Assembly (NCBI GenBank): GCA_026874595.1
Contig: CM049307.1
Location: 77,474,643 to 77,538,642, forward strand
Source of the DNA: Sipunculus nudus
Lineage: Eukaryota > Annelida > Sipuncula > Golfingiida > Sipunculidae
Length of the DNA: 64,000 bases
Reading direction: 5' to 3'
Below, piece by piece: positions 34,329 to 45,379 of this stretch (position 1 is the first letter of the stretch; each line of letters opens with the position of its first letter). The translations under genes were made by a program, and so were the position numbers. The notes under the pieces were generated by a model. The model was not told the origin of the DNA and ran no database searches. It saw only the letters and a list, made by a program, of their open reading frames with translations.

Positions 34329-35018
34329 CAGCGGGCATTATACTTTTAATCAACGTTGATAATTAGTTGAAATAACGTACCTACATTGAGCAACATGTTT
34401 TTCAACGTTGATTTAATGTTATTCTGGCAACATTGATTACTTGTTGAATATTATGTCGCCTAAACGTTGATTTGTGGTTGATATATTTTTTTTAATATGA
34501 CGATCAAAGCAGTCGTCTAAAAAGTCTCCCAAGTGGGACAGCCCGATAAGGCTGCTTTTCAATGAGCGCGATTTTTCTGCAATACGCCACGGTGGAGTTC
34601 TGATGCAGCAGCCATGTTTCCCTGTAAAATAAAGCCTGATGAAGGTTTCGCCTGGCGGAGCGTTGAACGCGTTTCGCATAAATCGCTACATGTGCGATTT
34701 GCGCCGCGCATTATTTTCGCCGCTCGGCACCCAGCGCGGCAACCCGCGTCCATGGATAGGATACATGGGTAAAACACTGGAGCGACTCTGCCACTACCGC
34801 AACGCCAACGTCAGTTCTTCAAGTTGATTCAACGTTAATATGCCAACGTTGAATCGACTCCTATTTCAACTATCTATTAACGTTGTTTCATTAACGTTGT
34901 ATCAACGTTGATATGGCAAGGTTGATTTAATTCTCATTATCAACCATACTTCGACCGGTGAATCAACGTTGAAGAACATCGTTAAATTAACGTTGAATCA
35001 ACGTTTCTGTGCACACTG
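34329..35018. mobile_element. 690-bp DNA element with CAACGTTGA subterminal repeats
   Basis: CAACGTTGA or near forms occur many times in the outer 200 bp on each side (for example 34350, 34403, 34848, 34902, 34964). The ends are short inverted repeats, CAGCGGGCA on the left and CAGTGTGCA as read inward on the right. The centre (34.5-34.83 kb) is GC-richer with CpG. Repeated palindromic subterminal motifs are usual transposase-binding sites. No transposase remains. The element sits in the large lectin-gene intron. Confidence 0.6.
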
Positions 35019-35578
35019 GGGAGGTCCGGTCCAGCAAGTGAACCGGTCCACGGGTTCAGGTCCAATTATTAAAACAAAATCGTAGTCAGGCCTTACTATT
35101 GTGGTTTTATTCTTCATAATTTTCATTGCAAATATTTCTTCAAATATATTATAAAACCGATTATCACTTACACGATAACCGTACAATAAATGTAATATTA
35201 TAATCCATACGGCAATATCAAGACCTAGATTAAATTTTTTAATAACAATTTCAAAGTCAAAATCTTTGTAATTAATTTTACCATAAAGGAATTTGCTGGA
35301 TGGGATGGCTGCGGCTTGACATAAGCTGAATTGTGATACAGTTGTTTAGTGCGATTTGAAAATTGAAAACTCAATCAAATGCGAATATAGTATAATAAAT
35401 AGAGTAGATACAGGAGCATCTATTTAATGTACTATATGTATAGGAATTGTTCTTTTTATGTGTTGATGCACGGTGATAAATACAGATTAAAACATCACAG
35501 CAGGGCCGGGATAAGAATTCTTTAATCAGACGTTAAAGAAATGACCCTTTACTGTTAATCTGAGAATATATATATACA

Positions 35579-35745
35579 CAGTGAAATCTCGTTGTGTCGA
35601 AGCGGAAAACTTCGATACATCCGAGGTTCGACACAAGCGGGTTTTATTTGGTAATAATTTAACTAGAGTTATCCGGAATCATTAGTCTGTGACTTCAACA
35701 TAAGCGGGGAATTTGACTTAAGCTAGATCAACACAACGTGATTTC

Positions 35746-35748
<3 letters not shown>
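35579..35748. mobile_element. 170-bp pogo/mariner-like MITE next to (TA)n
   Basis: The left end CAGTGAAATCTCGTTGTGT and the inverted right end TAATGAAATCACGTTGTGT match at 16 of 19 positions. The flanks are TA-rich, fitting TA target-site use. Internally it holds AACTTCGATACA and TTCGACACAAGCGG. Confidence 0.65.

Positions 35749-35794
<46 letters not shown>
35748..35794 (+). repeat. (TA)n microsatellite abutting the MITE
   Basis: Pure TA starting exactly at the MITE right end. Confidence 0.95.
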
Positions 35795-35797
<3 letters not shown>

Positions 35798-35876
35798 CAA
35801 ATACATGATACGCATTAAAGAGTTTCTTTTAATATACTCTTGTTCAGAGCAAGAAATATATAGGTTGACCATGAAT

Positions 35877-36143
35877 CTATAAAATCACCTGTTCAGCATT
35901 AACCTCTAACAATTTAGTATATAAAGCGGTCTGGACCGGAAGGATAAGTTGTACAAGATCTATATCCTCCAAATTATTAAGGAACACAGCAAAATGGATA
36001 ACATCACCATCTATAAGGTCTCCATTACATACCAAGACCATATGCAAGATTGGCCGCGTATAGAGTTTACCACAAATTAGACATAACATTTCATGGGATG
36101 ATAATCGAGCACCGTATGCTGCAAAGAGTTTAATAATAAACAT
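35877..36143 (-). pseudogene. LINE C-terminal zinc-knuckle remnant
   Basis: The translation has CLICGKLYTRPILHMVLVC, a C-x2-C-x9-H-x4-C knuckle like the one near the end of non-LTR retrotransposon ORF2 proteins. It is followed by a helical stretch and a stop. Upstream sequence is not recognisable, so the copy is short and dead. A chance match is possible. Confidence 0.42.
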
Positions 36144-36853
36144 TGTTTAAATCTGCCTGCCTCGCGACATCCAGGTTTTAATTCGTACAAAGGATGGCGG
36201 CACGTAAAGGATTTCGAAGTTCAAGGTCATGATAAGGGCACGGAAATGCAACACGGAAATATTCCATGCAGAGAAACTAAGCGTTAATCTTTTTGCTTAG
36301 TCTGACGGCAATTGGGCTCATAGCCGCTGAGAAAAGACATGAATAACCAGATCCGCCCATCATCATGAATTATAAAATAGGATGCAACAAATATGAGCAA
36401 CATTGAATCAGCATCGTCACACTGAAAGACATGATCCTCTCACCAAGGTGCTGACAAGTGAGTACAAACATAACATATCAAACTTGAAGGAAGTCCAAGT
36501 GCATTTCCCCTAATCACTGCTCATTTTTTCATACTTATATCAAGGAGTTTATCGTGAATTTAAGTGCGGATCGAGTAAAAAAAAAAATGGTCCTGAAAGT
36601 TGGAGTGAGAGAGGCAGCCAGAAGTTACTTTTAAAAATTAGTCCTAAACGTATTATTAAATTTGAATTATATAACAAAGCGTAGCCTTACATTTTATTGT
36701 AAAAATAGATAATACAAAAATAAGATTTTATAAGATTAGTTTTACCTTTAAGAATCACATTGTTCTGAACTAGACAAATTATTACTTAGTGAAACTTGTT
36801 ACGGGGTATCATTAAAGCGAATCGAACTGTCTCGCTAGTGAAGTTTGTTTTTC

Positions 36854-36960
36854 TAGCGAAGCGGTTGGTACGCCAGTCTTGTGCGCCACCACATGGGTTC
36901 GAATCCCGGATTGGCCCAGAATTTTCCCCTGAATAAATTGTCTTCGTAACAAACTACACC
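36854..36960 (+). mobile_element. tRNA-derived SINE fragment, family S3
   Basis: A-box-like TAGCGAAGCGGTTGGTACG (36854-36872) and B box GGGTTCGAATC (36895-36905), followed by CCGGATTGGCCCAGAATTTT. Too short between the boxes for a full tRNA. Confidence 0.55.
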
Positions 36961-37265
36961 ATTTAAAGTAATTTTCCGACTGGATTTCATATTTTCTCTA
37001 TAATTGTATTTTTTTAATAATAGGATTATTTCTTAGGCCTATTTATATATCTATATAATTAATAAGGAGTTTAGTTTTTCTAGACCACGGTTTACCTGCT
37101 TTCGTTCTGATTTGATACTCCAAATTCGGCAGACTTATTGGTTGTGTGCTCTTCTAGGACAAGTTTGTTTTATTTTGCGGGATTATGCCCTATTAAGATA
37201 AATAATTAATCATTTTAATATTTCCGCATTAGGTGCCCCTATTTATTTTGTGCTGCAAGGTCCTC

Positions 37266-37740
37266 CACGCCTGTGACGCTTTTTCAGGAGGCGCGTCGGG
37301 ATTTTTCACTGCCCTGTTAAGACCGTGGCCAGCGCGCGTGTCCTGGGCAAAAGGCCTTTCCGTGCAATACATGGTCACGCGGGTCCACTCTAATCCCCAT
37401 TTTACCCCATATCCATTGTAACGCCACTAAAGGATTTTTTCTCTCTCAAAGGAAGTCAAGGCTATAAATCCAAGGACCACATGACTCCGCTTTCAGTGCG
37501 GGGGCTTTTCAGTTAGGTCAACACTTGGCACTGAGTCCAGTGATGTGACCACCGTTTGACAGATTTTTATGGTTTACAGGTATTTTAATTTTTATTCAAT
37601 CAAAAATATCTTTCCATGATAACCACGTTTTCAAAAGTTCGGCCAAGTCATGTGTTTTATGAAGTTAGTTCTTTTTAAAAAGAAAATATATATTGTGGTG
37701 ATTCTTATTACCTCCAAATGAAATGCACCATTGATATGTC
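37266..37740 (+). repeat. Local duplication, left copy
   Basis: Shares GTGACGCTTTTTCAGGAGG, TCAAAGGAAGT, TTTACAGGTAT and TCTTTCCATG-TAACCA with 37.78-38.44 kb. Confidence 0.6.
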
Positions 37741-37782
37741 TTTATCCTAACCCCCTACAAATGGTCGGCAAAACATTATTCG

Positions 37783-38440
37783 CCTGTCACGCTTTTTCAG
37801 GAGGTGATCTGTTATCCCCACTGAACCCCCTTTTCATAATATATTCTGTTAAGGAATTTTAATCTGTCAAAAGGAAGTAAAGATCTTAAATTCAAGCGCG
37901 GAACACATGTCCACATGAATCTTTTAATAAGGATCACTTTTCTGTTGAGTAGACACAAACAGTTGAGATCCTTTACACGATCACCGTTGTATTGATTTAC
38001 AGGTATGTTGAATTTTATACATTCAGATGTATCTTTCCATGGTAACCATGGTTTTAATAGTTCGGCCGATTTATGGGTTGTTTGAAAAAAAAAGTATTTT
38101 TAATAGGAAGCCCTGGAGGGGAGGGAGGGGGGGGGGGGGAGGGATTGCATACACTTCTACGGGTCCTCAATCTTTTGGGGAATTGAAAGCCCTCATGGAA
38201 TCTACTAATCAATCGTTCGTTCATACGTTCACGTTTCATGTAAAACATTGTCCTGGTCCAGAAAAACAGGTTCACCAGGCGAGTGGCAGAAAAACTGCAT
38301 ACGAATGGGCGGCTTCTACTCGGGGACAAAGGAATAGTCCCTTATAATTCTTCCTTTGTTGAATAGTGATTATGGTAATTATGAAAAAATATATTATGGT
38401 GATTCCGATTACCTTCAAAAATGTAATGGATTACGGATGC
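37783..38440 (+). repeat. Local duplication, right copy
   Basis: Same block order as 37.27-37.74 kb, interrupted by about 200 bp including a G-rich tract at 38119-38142 and a frame with no domain. Confidence 0.55.
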
Positions 38441-38769
38441 AGTTTTACTCTACCCCTCTACAAATTTTCAGCAAAATCTGTATATTTTGCATTTTTTTTT
38501 ATTACAAAGAAAACATACATACATATATACACAATAACATATAAAAATAGACAATATATAACAAGGTGACATGAACATTAACAAACATGAAGAATATCTT
38601 TAATCACCATGCAAATAATTTTTAACATACTTATAATATAATGAAATATGCATGATATTAAGTATATTGCATAAAAAATGTGTCAGTAGGTATGTAGCAT
38701 ATGGCAGACATTAATAAAATAAACTAAATCTGACCACAATGGTCAGTTCACATGCAAAATTCAAAGTAT

Positions 38770-40075
38770 TATTAATTTTTAATTTAATTTTCTGAACCCA
38801 CAATCATTTTTAGTCTGGTCCAGATGGTTTCATGTTTTAAAAGCTTTCCTTTAGATATTGTCACCTGTTTTTCGACAGAGTAATAATTCTTAATCAGTTT
38901 GACTGCACTGTTTATACACAACGATTCTTCTTTGCATTTTGTAATATATATATAATACTTTACAATCAATATAACTTTATCCACCAACTGATCAGTACTT
39001 ACATTAAGAAGTATCACTGTATGTGAAAGGGTGATTTGAAGATCCAAATTCCTTAACCACTTACATACATCATGCCATAACTGTTTCACAAAACTACAGT
39101 CATCCAAAAAAGTGTAACAATGTCTCCTTCCCTTATTTACAAAAGGAACAGTACTCGTGCTCTTTAATACCAGCTTTTACCAGAAATGGATTTAATGCAA
39201 GAATTCTATGTAATATCTTAAACTGAAAGTATCGAAGTTTTGTTGATATAGATATTGAATATATGTTTTTAAAAGCCTGGAGTACTCTATCTTTATCACA
39301 ATCCACAATATCTTGATCCCATAATAAAATACTATTTTCTGGGTGTAGATATCTCCTTTCTATAAGTTTTATATATACAGTTTTTACAGGTGTTGTCATT
39401 TGTAGAATGTTATCAATTTTAAATACTGAGGTATAATCGTCTTGATTGCTTCTTATTTCTTGTTTCCATTTTGCTGGTATTGAGTGAATAATACTATTAT
39501 ATATCATTATTTTTATATCAATGCCATAAGTCTGTCTCATTTCCCCAGGAGTGTAGAATACATAAGAATTGTTCACTTTCTTTGTTAAATTGTGGATATA
39601 TCCAATACCTGCATTATACCAGATTTTATTAAATACCATTTGCCTACCTATTTTTAGTAAATAATAATAATCATTTGTGGAGTCTGGGGTATGATAATTA
39701 AATTTACACCAGTCGTGTAAAATTTCTTTCCAGAAAAAAAGTATTCTTTTTAAAGAAATAGAGTTGATCCAGATCTTCAGCATTTACATTGCATTTAAAT
39801 ATATATTCAGTCAAATTATTAAAACTATAATCAACTAGCTGTCTCCATCCTTGTTTCAAATCAGAGCTCAACAATCTATTAACCCAGGCAATTTTAGTTG
39901 CCTGTAATTTTGACCATATGTCAACCATGTCTAAACCACCATTATTTTTAGATGCTATCAAAGTTAATCTTTTTACTTTATCTATTTTGTTATTCCATAT
40001 AAAATTAAAAAGCTAACTTTCAACCTCTTTTAAAAAAGACACTGGAGGCTTAGGCAGAACAGACAACTGGTACCG
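38770..40075 (-). mobile_element. L1/Tx1-like LINE, 3' part of ORF2, 5' truncated
   Basis: Minus-strand frames read in order. From about 40075: LPKPPVSFLKEVES, stop, LFNFIWNNK. From 39961: GGLDMVDIWSKLQATKIAWV. From 39783: the connector with SIPAKWKQEI, LNPFLVKAGIKEHEYCSFCK (the CxxC of the C-terminal zinc knuckle). From 39107: the final domain. This is the standard C-terminal order of L1/Tx1 reverse transcriptases, after the catalytic palm, which is missing. At least one stop and two frameshifts make it dead. Confidence 0.82.
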
Positions 40076-41689
40076 CAGTTGTGATATCGAGTCAGATTAA
40101 ATGACTGTGATCTAACCAAGTGGTGTTAATTCTCTTTTGGACCAAATATTAATTAATTGCTTAATTTTATCTAATAATGGCAAAAAATGGTTTCACCATT
40201 TCAGTACAATTCAATACTGTAGGAATATATTTTTCTTGGCCTGTCTTTCTCACACTGGCAGCTAAACGTTTCGCGTACAAGAGGCTTCAACGACATATGC
40301 ATGTATATACAAATAAGGCATGTGTCTGTTAACATGCCTTAGACTATACTCTCAACTTACTACACTGAATAAACATCACGATGTCGCCTGAGCTTCAACC
40401 CATACAAAGCATCTTTCATATAATTTCACGACAGAATGCCTCTTTATACAATCGTTATATCTACGATATTTCCAAGCAATGAAGCTATCGGACCTATGTT
40501 GTTTATCGGAAAAAAAAACTTCCCACTTAAAAATTCGTACACTCTGCATATGCCTCATGTCTCATTCCAAAATTTATTTTTGTGTGATTTCTCGAATAGA
40601 ATAATATTTCTTTCTATGTTGATATTTTCGGGGAGGGTGCTCCTGGAGAATTCTGGCAAAAGTAATCTTTATATCATATAAGTGAAATACATGACAAAAG
40701 TCCCTGCAAAAACCTTAGGATTAAATACGAGTAGTCTAGTTCTTATCAGCTTATATCAAAAATATGCATCAGATAGAGCCGTGGATTGTCCGCGGGTGCA
40801 GCTTGTATTAATATGTAGCTAAACCATGTTCCTTGACCATGACCATTTCACGGGAGCCAGAGTTAACAACAGCCTGCCACGTGAATTACTGCACTGCACG
40901 ATGCTCAGTTTATGTTTGCTACAGTGCCCGGTCAAACACAAAGATCTGACCCAAATGACTATTATCATAAACGTCAAATAAAATAATATCAACCAGTATT
41001 ATCTACAACTTTGCTCAGCTGTAATATAGAAAATGCATTTTTTTATTTAAATATCATAGTTTTAAAACTGGTCATTTGATATAAAACGGATAATCTATGA
41101 AGAAATACATCCGTGCTAAGTTAGGAAATAAAGTGTGTAGGATTAGGGCAGTGAAGTAGCAGGAAAGCAGGGTAGCCGAACACCGAGGGGCGTACACCTT
41201 CCTATTACTCAATATAGCCATAATTGAGTCTGAGTTATTCATTTGATTCAGTTGCTAAACCTGTAGTTCCATCTCATAATAAAGCGTTCAAGCATAAATC
41301 TCCAGCTGTTTTGAATATTTAATTTCTGTTGTTGCTATTAAGTTGTTGACACGTTGGGGAATGATACAGTGGATAATTAATGAAGTCACCTCTCACCTTG
41401 GCGTGAATGCTCTTTGATCTAGTTACAGGCAGTTGATTATTGCCCCGTATTATCACTGATATTACGCCTTGTTTAAACATTTGAGAGAATATATGATGTT
41501 CTCCCGAGATTTTATCATTTTGATTTTTCTAGAAATAGCCGAGCTTGAACTGGGGATAATCATCTCCGAAATCTCATGTCGTAATGGCAAGGTTTACCTG
41601 TCGTCGTATATTAGAATCTCCTATCAATAATAGTTATCTTTTAATTGTACAAGTTACAATTGTACAGCTAGTTATAATGTCTAATACGT

Positions 41690-41870
41690 TCTGTAGGCTC
41701 TGGAGGTGGAGTAAACCAGAGGGCCCGGAGAAAACCATAGACCTTGGACTGGTAACTAAAACCCCCTCTCATATCCACGCCGGAGATCGAACCCGGGTCA
41801 TCATCAGAGAGAGCTGAGCGAGTAACCCCTCGAATGCCCAGCACCAAGTACATCGAATGCTGGACTGTTA
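41690..41870 (-). mobile_element. tRNA-derived SINE, family S1, inverted copy
   Basis: The minus strand carries the B box GGGTTCGATC (plus 41786-41795), TCCAAGGTCTATGGTTTTCT and CCGGGCCCTCTGGTTTACTC, matching the S1 copy at 11.92 kb. It lies inside duplication unit A. Confidence 0.78.
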
Positions 41871-43483
41871 ATTAAACGCACTAAACAATATTGGTGATTT
41901 GGAAATGTCTGTTTGTGTAAAAAATAAAACAAAGAAAAACTCAGAGAGCATAGACCTCCGCCAAGGCAGCTCATTATCCTAGTATGGCATTGTCTGAGAG
42001 GTAGGAGTTTCTTCTAAAAAAATCATGGATCCGGATCACCCCCAAAATTGAAACAATTGTTGCTATATCATTGCACAGCTATACCAAAAATTTTATCAGA
42101 ACTGAAATATGTGTCTGTGTAATATTGCTTACAGACACAGAAGAAAACGAATACCGCAGAAACATAACACCTGCTCCTTAGCACAGGTAATATGGAATAT
42201 TTATGATGTATTTATATTTTAATATGTAGGCCCAACGTGTCACATAACATGCCCGTCCCATCGTTGTCTTTTGGATGACGAGAAAGTATGGTCCAGAGAT
42301 TTGCGTTTTGTCCATTTTACAGCGGCTTAAGACTTAAGTACAGGGTGAACACAAATACCGTATCGAAGATATTTAAAAAAAAAATTGTTTAATGATTCCC
42401 AAAAAAGGTTTCTAAACATACCATAAAGGTTTACAACATGTTTTTGACTAATTAAAATGGTTCGAGAAGATGTTGCAAATCCCACATTGTGTTGTTAAAT
42501 CTAGTCTATCACAATATCAACGATGTTTTTTTTACATACAGTGAACAAAAAAAAAAAACTGCCTGCACTGAGAACTATTGATTCTGAGACGGATACTTTT
42601 TTCTTCGTCTGTTTGAATATAGCTTGCTTCAATAAAATTTTATTCCATTAAAAGGTTTCTGAAATTATTCCAAAAGGGTTTAAGATCCCATAAAGGTGTA
42701 AAAATTGGATTTTGATCATAACAATTTTGATAATACCGTAAGGGTATTTTAAAACGTTTTCTTTAGAAAATCCGAAAAAGGTTTCATAGATTAAATGTTT
42801 AAAAAACTCGGAGAATTTGTAAAGGGTTTCGATATTTGGACACGCTAAAAACCCTTTTTCAACCACTTTAAAAAAATTTAACTTTTAGCATTGTATATAC
42901 TCAAAGTATCATTTTATCAGAGATTGACTAGCTTGTTACTGTAGTTCAAATAAATAGACAAACATATATGACCCTGCATATTGCACGGGCAGTTCTGTAT
43001 CAGTATTTCAATTTAATCTAAATATTCATAGACTTGACATCAGGATCAGAAATCACAGTAGAGGACGAACAAACAGGCCAAAACACCACGGCATGGACCA
43101 GATGAATCATCTAGATTAGACAGAGATATGAATGAATAAGTCTGAGTTTAACCATAAAGACCAATCTTAACCCACTCGGACATCTCGTTTGATGGCAATC
43201 AAAGCGAGACTTTACCGGGCATGTACGTGTTATGACATGGAGTCCATCGGCTATAAGATCAAATATATATCTGTGGATTATGAGTTTTTGAATTATGTAC
43301 TTTCATTTCTTCGTTATAAAGTTATGCTGAATGATTACCCGAATTTTAACTTGTGTATTGTTTGATTATTATCAACTGAGGACATAACAATTTATGTCCG
43401 TCCTTATTTGTGTACTACAACTTGATCAATTTAGATATGTCATCAATTTAATGAGTTTGTACATAATAGTTCAATCACAGTAC

Positions 43484-43576
43484 CAGAAAGCATGGCTGTT
43501 GTTGGTTGACTGGTTACAGGCAGAACAGCGGGCGTGGATATGCTGGTTGGCATCGGATCAGTTGTATCAGCTGGCT
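43484..43576 (-). CDS. Exon: Pro/Thr/Ser-rich linker, copy A (31 codons)
   Basis: This is the third 93-bp symmetric linker exon, with acceptor TTATTACATTTCAG and donor GTACTGTGATTG, phase 1-1. The translation starts PADTTDPMPTSISTPA and ends less Thr-rich (TTAMLSG). It is the most diverged of the three but keeps length, frame, splice sites and intron flanks. It lies directly upstream of the lectin-domain exons and would form the stalk between the PAN domain and the lectin head. Confidence 0.72.
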
Positions 43577-43965
43577 CTGAAATGTAATAACAGCATCTAG
43601 TGAATAATATTAGTTGTCATTTATAAAGCTGTTTTATAATACTCTTCTATTTTGTGCTAAAGTTGAGTTTGGAATAAAGTCAAAAGGAAATTGTGTAAAC
43701 TGCAAACAAGTATAGTTTACATATGCTGGCAACGAATGAAAATTTTACTAATTGTCTGAGGTGCACCTAGAGAAATTTCTTAAAGAGGATACAGTCATTT
43801 ATGTCGTGAACATAAATTAATTATTGAAGGAAATGATAAAAAAAGGAGACAAGTTGTTAATGCCGCTGAAGCATTATAAAACCTTAACGAATAATTTAAA
43901 TTTAATTTTATAACAAAGCGTAGCGTAACATTTTTTGTAAAAATAGAAAATACGTATAGTTTTAC

Positions 43966-44120
43966 CTTGAACCAAATTTAAGAACTGCATACTTCTGATC
44001 TAGAAAAAGAACACTCGACAGGATTTCATATATTTTTTTATTATTGAATTTTCTTTTCATAGTAGGATTATCTCTCACGCCTTTATTAAGAATTCCTGAA
44101 CACACAAGTAAATCTGAAGC
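43966..44120 (-). CDS. Weak candidate exon in the duplicated segment
   Basis: A minus-strand frame includes REHGLASDLLVCSGILNKGV and KKIYEILSSVLFLDQKYAVL and runs into a GTAAAAC donor at 43965. Acceptor candidates (CTTCCCAG) lie near 44.13 kb. The matching sequence at about 36.65-36.8 kb is a decayed duplicate with stops. No family is recognised; it may be a relic of a mobile element. Confidence 0.2.
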
Positions 44121-44735
44121 TAGACCATGTTCCCTGGGAAGCGAGACTACAGTTTTATAGATTAAGACATATATAATATAATAATAAATGCAATAATATA
44201 TTAATAACAAAACTTATATCTCAGATACCTCACTAGCCCCAACTTTGACCGCAATCTGGTTCATTCAGTGAAAAAGTTTGCTATAGGTTCTGAAGCAAAC
44301 AAATTTGAAGAAACAGCAATAATATAGCTTATTAATCCAGTTACCATGACCGAATGGCCCATACACGCATCCAACGGGAGCCAGAGGCAACAACAGCAGC
44401 AGCCTGCCACGCGAATCACTGCAAGATGCTCAGGTTATGTTTGCTACCCGGTTAAACACAAAGATCACCGCATAAATCTGACCCAAATGAGTTTTATCAT
44501 TTACGTTATACAACCAGTATCATCAACAAATTTGCGCAGCTGTAATCTAGAAAATGTATTTTTTTTTTAATTTGAATCTTATAGTTTCAGCACTGGTCAC
44601 TTGATATAAAACGGATCATCTAAGAAGAAACATGTCCGTGCTAAGTTAGGAAATAAAGCGTGCAGGGTAAGGGCAGTGACGTAGCAGGTATGATGGGTAG
44701 CAGAACACCGATGGGCGTACACCTTCCTCTGCTCA

Positions 44736-44741
<6 letters not shown>

Positions 44742-44799
<58 letters not shown>
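44742..44799 (+). repeat. (TA)n microsatellite
   Basis: About 58 bp of pure TA; absent from the matching place in duplication unit A (41.22 kb). Confidence 0.95.
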
Positions 44800-44800
<1 letters not shown>

Positions 44801-45379
44801 TGCTATGATTTTATAAAAAGTTATTAATTTATTTCAGTAGCAAAACCTGCGGTTCCATCTTATAACAAGGCGTACAAGCATAAATCTCCTGCTGTTTTGA
44901 ATATTTTTTTTTTGCTGTTGCTATTGAGTTGTTGAAACGTGGGGGTATGATAAAGTGGGAAATGCCCGAAATGCCCGTTTGTGTAAAAATAAAACCAGAA
45001 AACACTTAGGGTGCGCAGACCTCCGCCAATGCAGCTCATTACCCTAGTGTGGCATTTTCTGAAAAGTAGCATTTTCTACTAAAAAATCATGGATCCGGAT
45101 CACCCCAAAAATTGAATCAATTGCTCCTATATCTTTGCAGAGCTATACAGAAAATTCAACAGTATCAGTATCTGAGTATATGTCTGTGTGATATTGCTTG
45201 CAAAAACATAACACCTGCCCCTTGGCGCAGGTAATAAGGCATATTATGATGTATTTCTATGTTGAAATTACGCAGGCCAAAGGTGTCACATAACAGGACC
45301 ATGGAAAAGGAAGCTTGTCGCATCGTTGTCTTTGTAATGATGAATGGGCGTGGTCCAGAAATTTGTTTTTCGCTAGAAC

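Larger units (their letters stand above)
40815..43690. repeat. Segmental duplication, unit A (carries linker exon A)
   Basis: Long stretches match unit B at 44.33-49.42 kb in the same order. Examples are 40.86 with 44.37 kb (GGGAGCCAGAG...), 41.1 with 44.6 kb (TCCGTGCTAAGTTAGGAAAT), 42.48 with 48.2 kb (ACATTGTGTTGTTAAAT), 43.19 with 48.89 kb (TCTCGTTTGATGGCAA) and the 93-bp exon. Identity looks about 75-90 % by eye. A SINE sits in this unit at 41.7-41.87 kb. Confidence 0.75.

Noticed and set aside
34559-34827. Small overlapping frames in the CAACGTTGA element
   Set aside because: CpG-rich core gives open frames on both strands; no transposase signature.
38027-38347. 106-codon plus frame and the 91-codon minus frame opposite
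   Set aside because: Both cross the G-rich tract and a locally duplicated region; no recognised domain.
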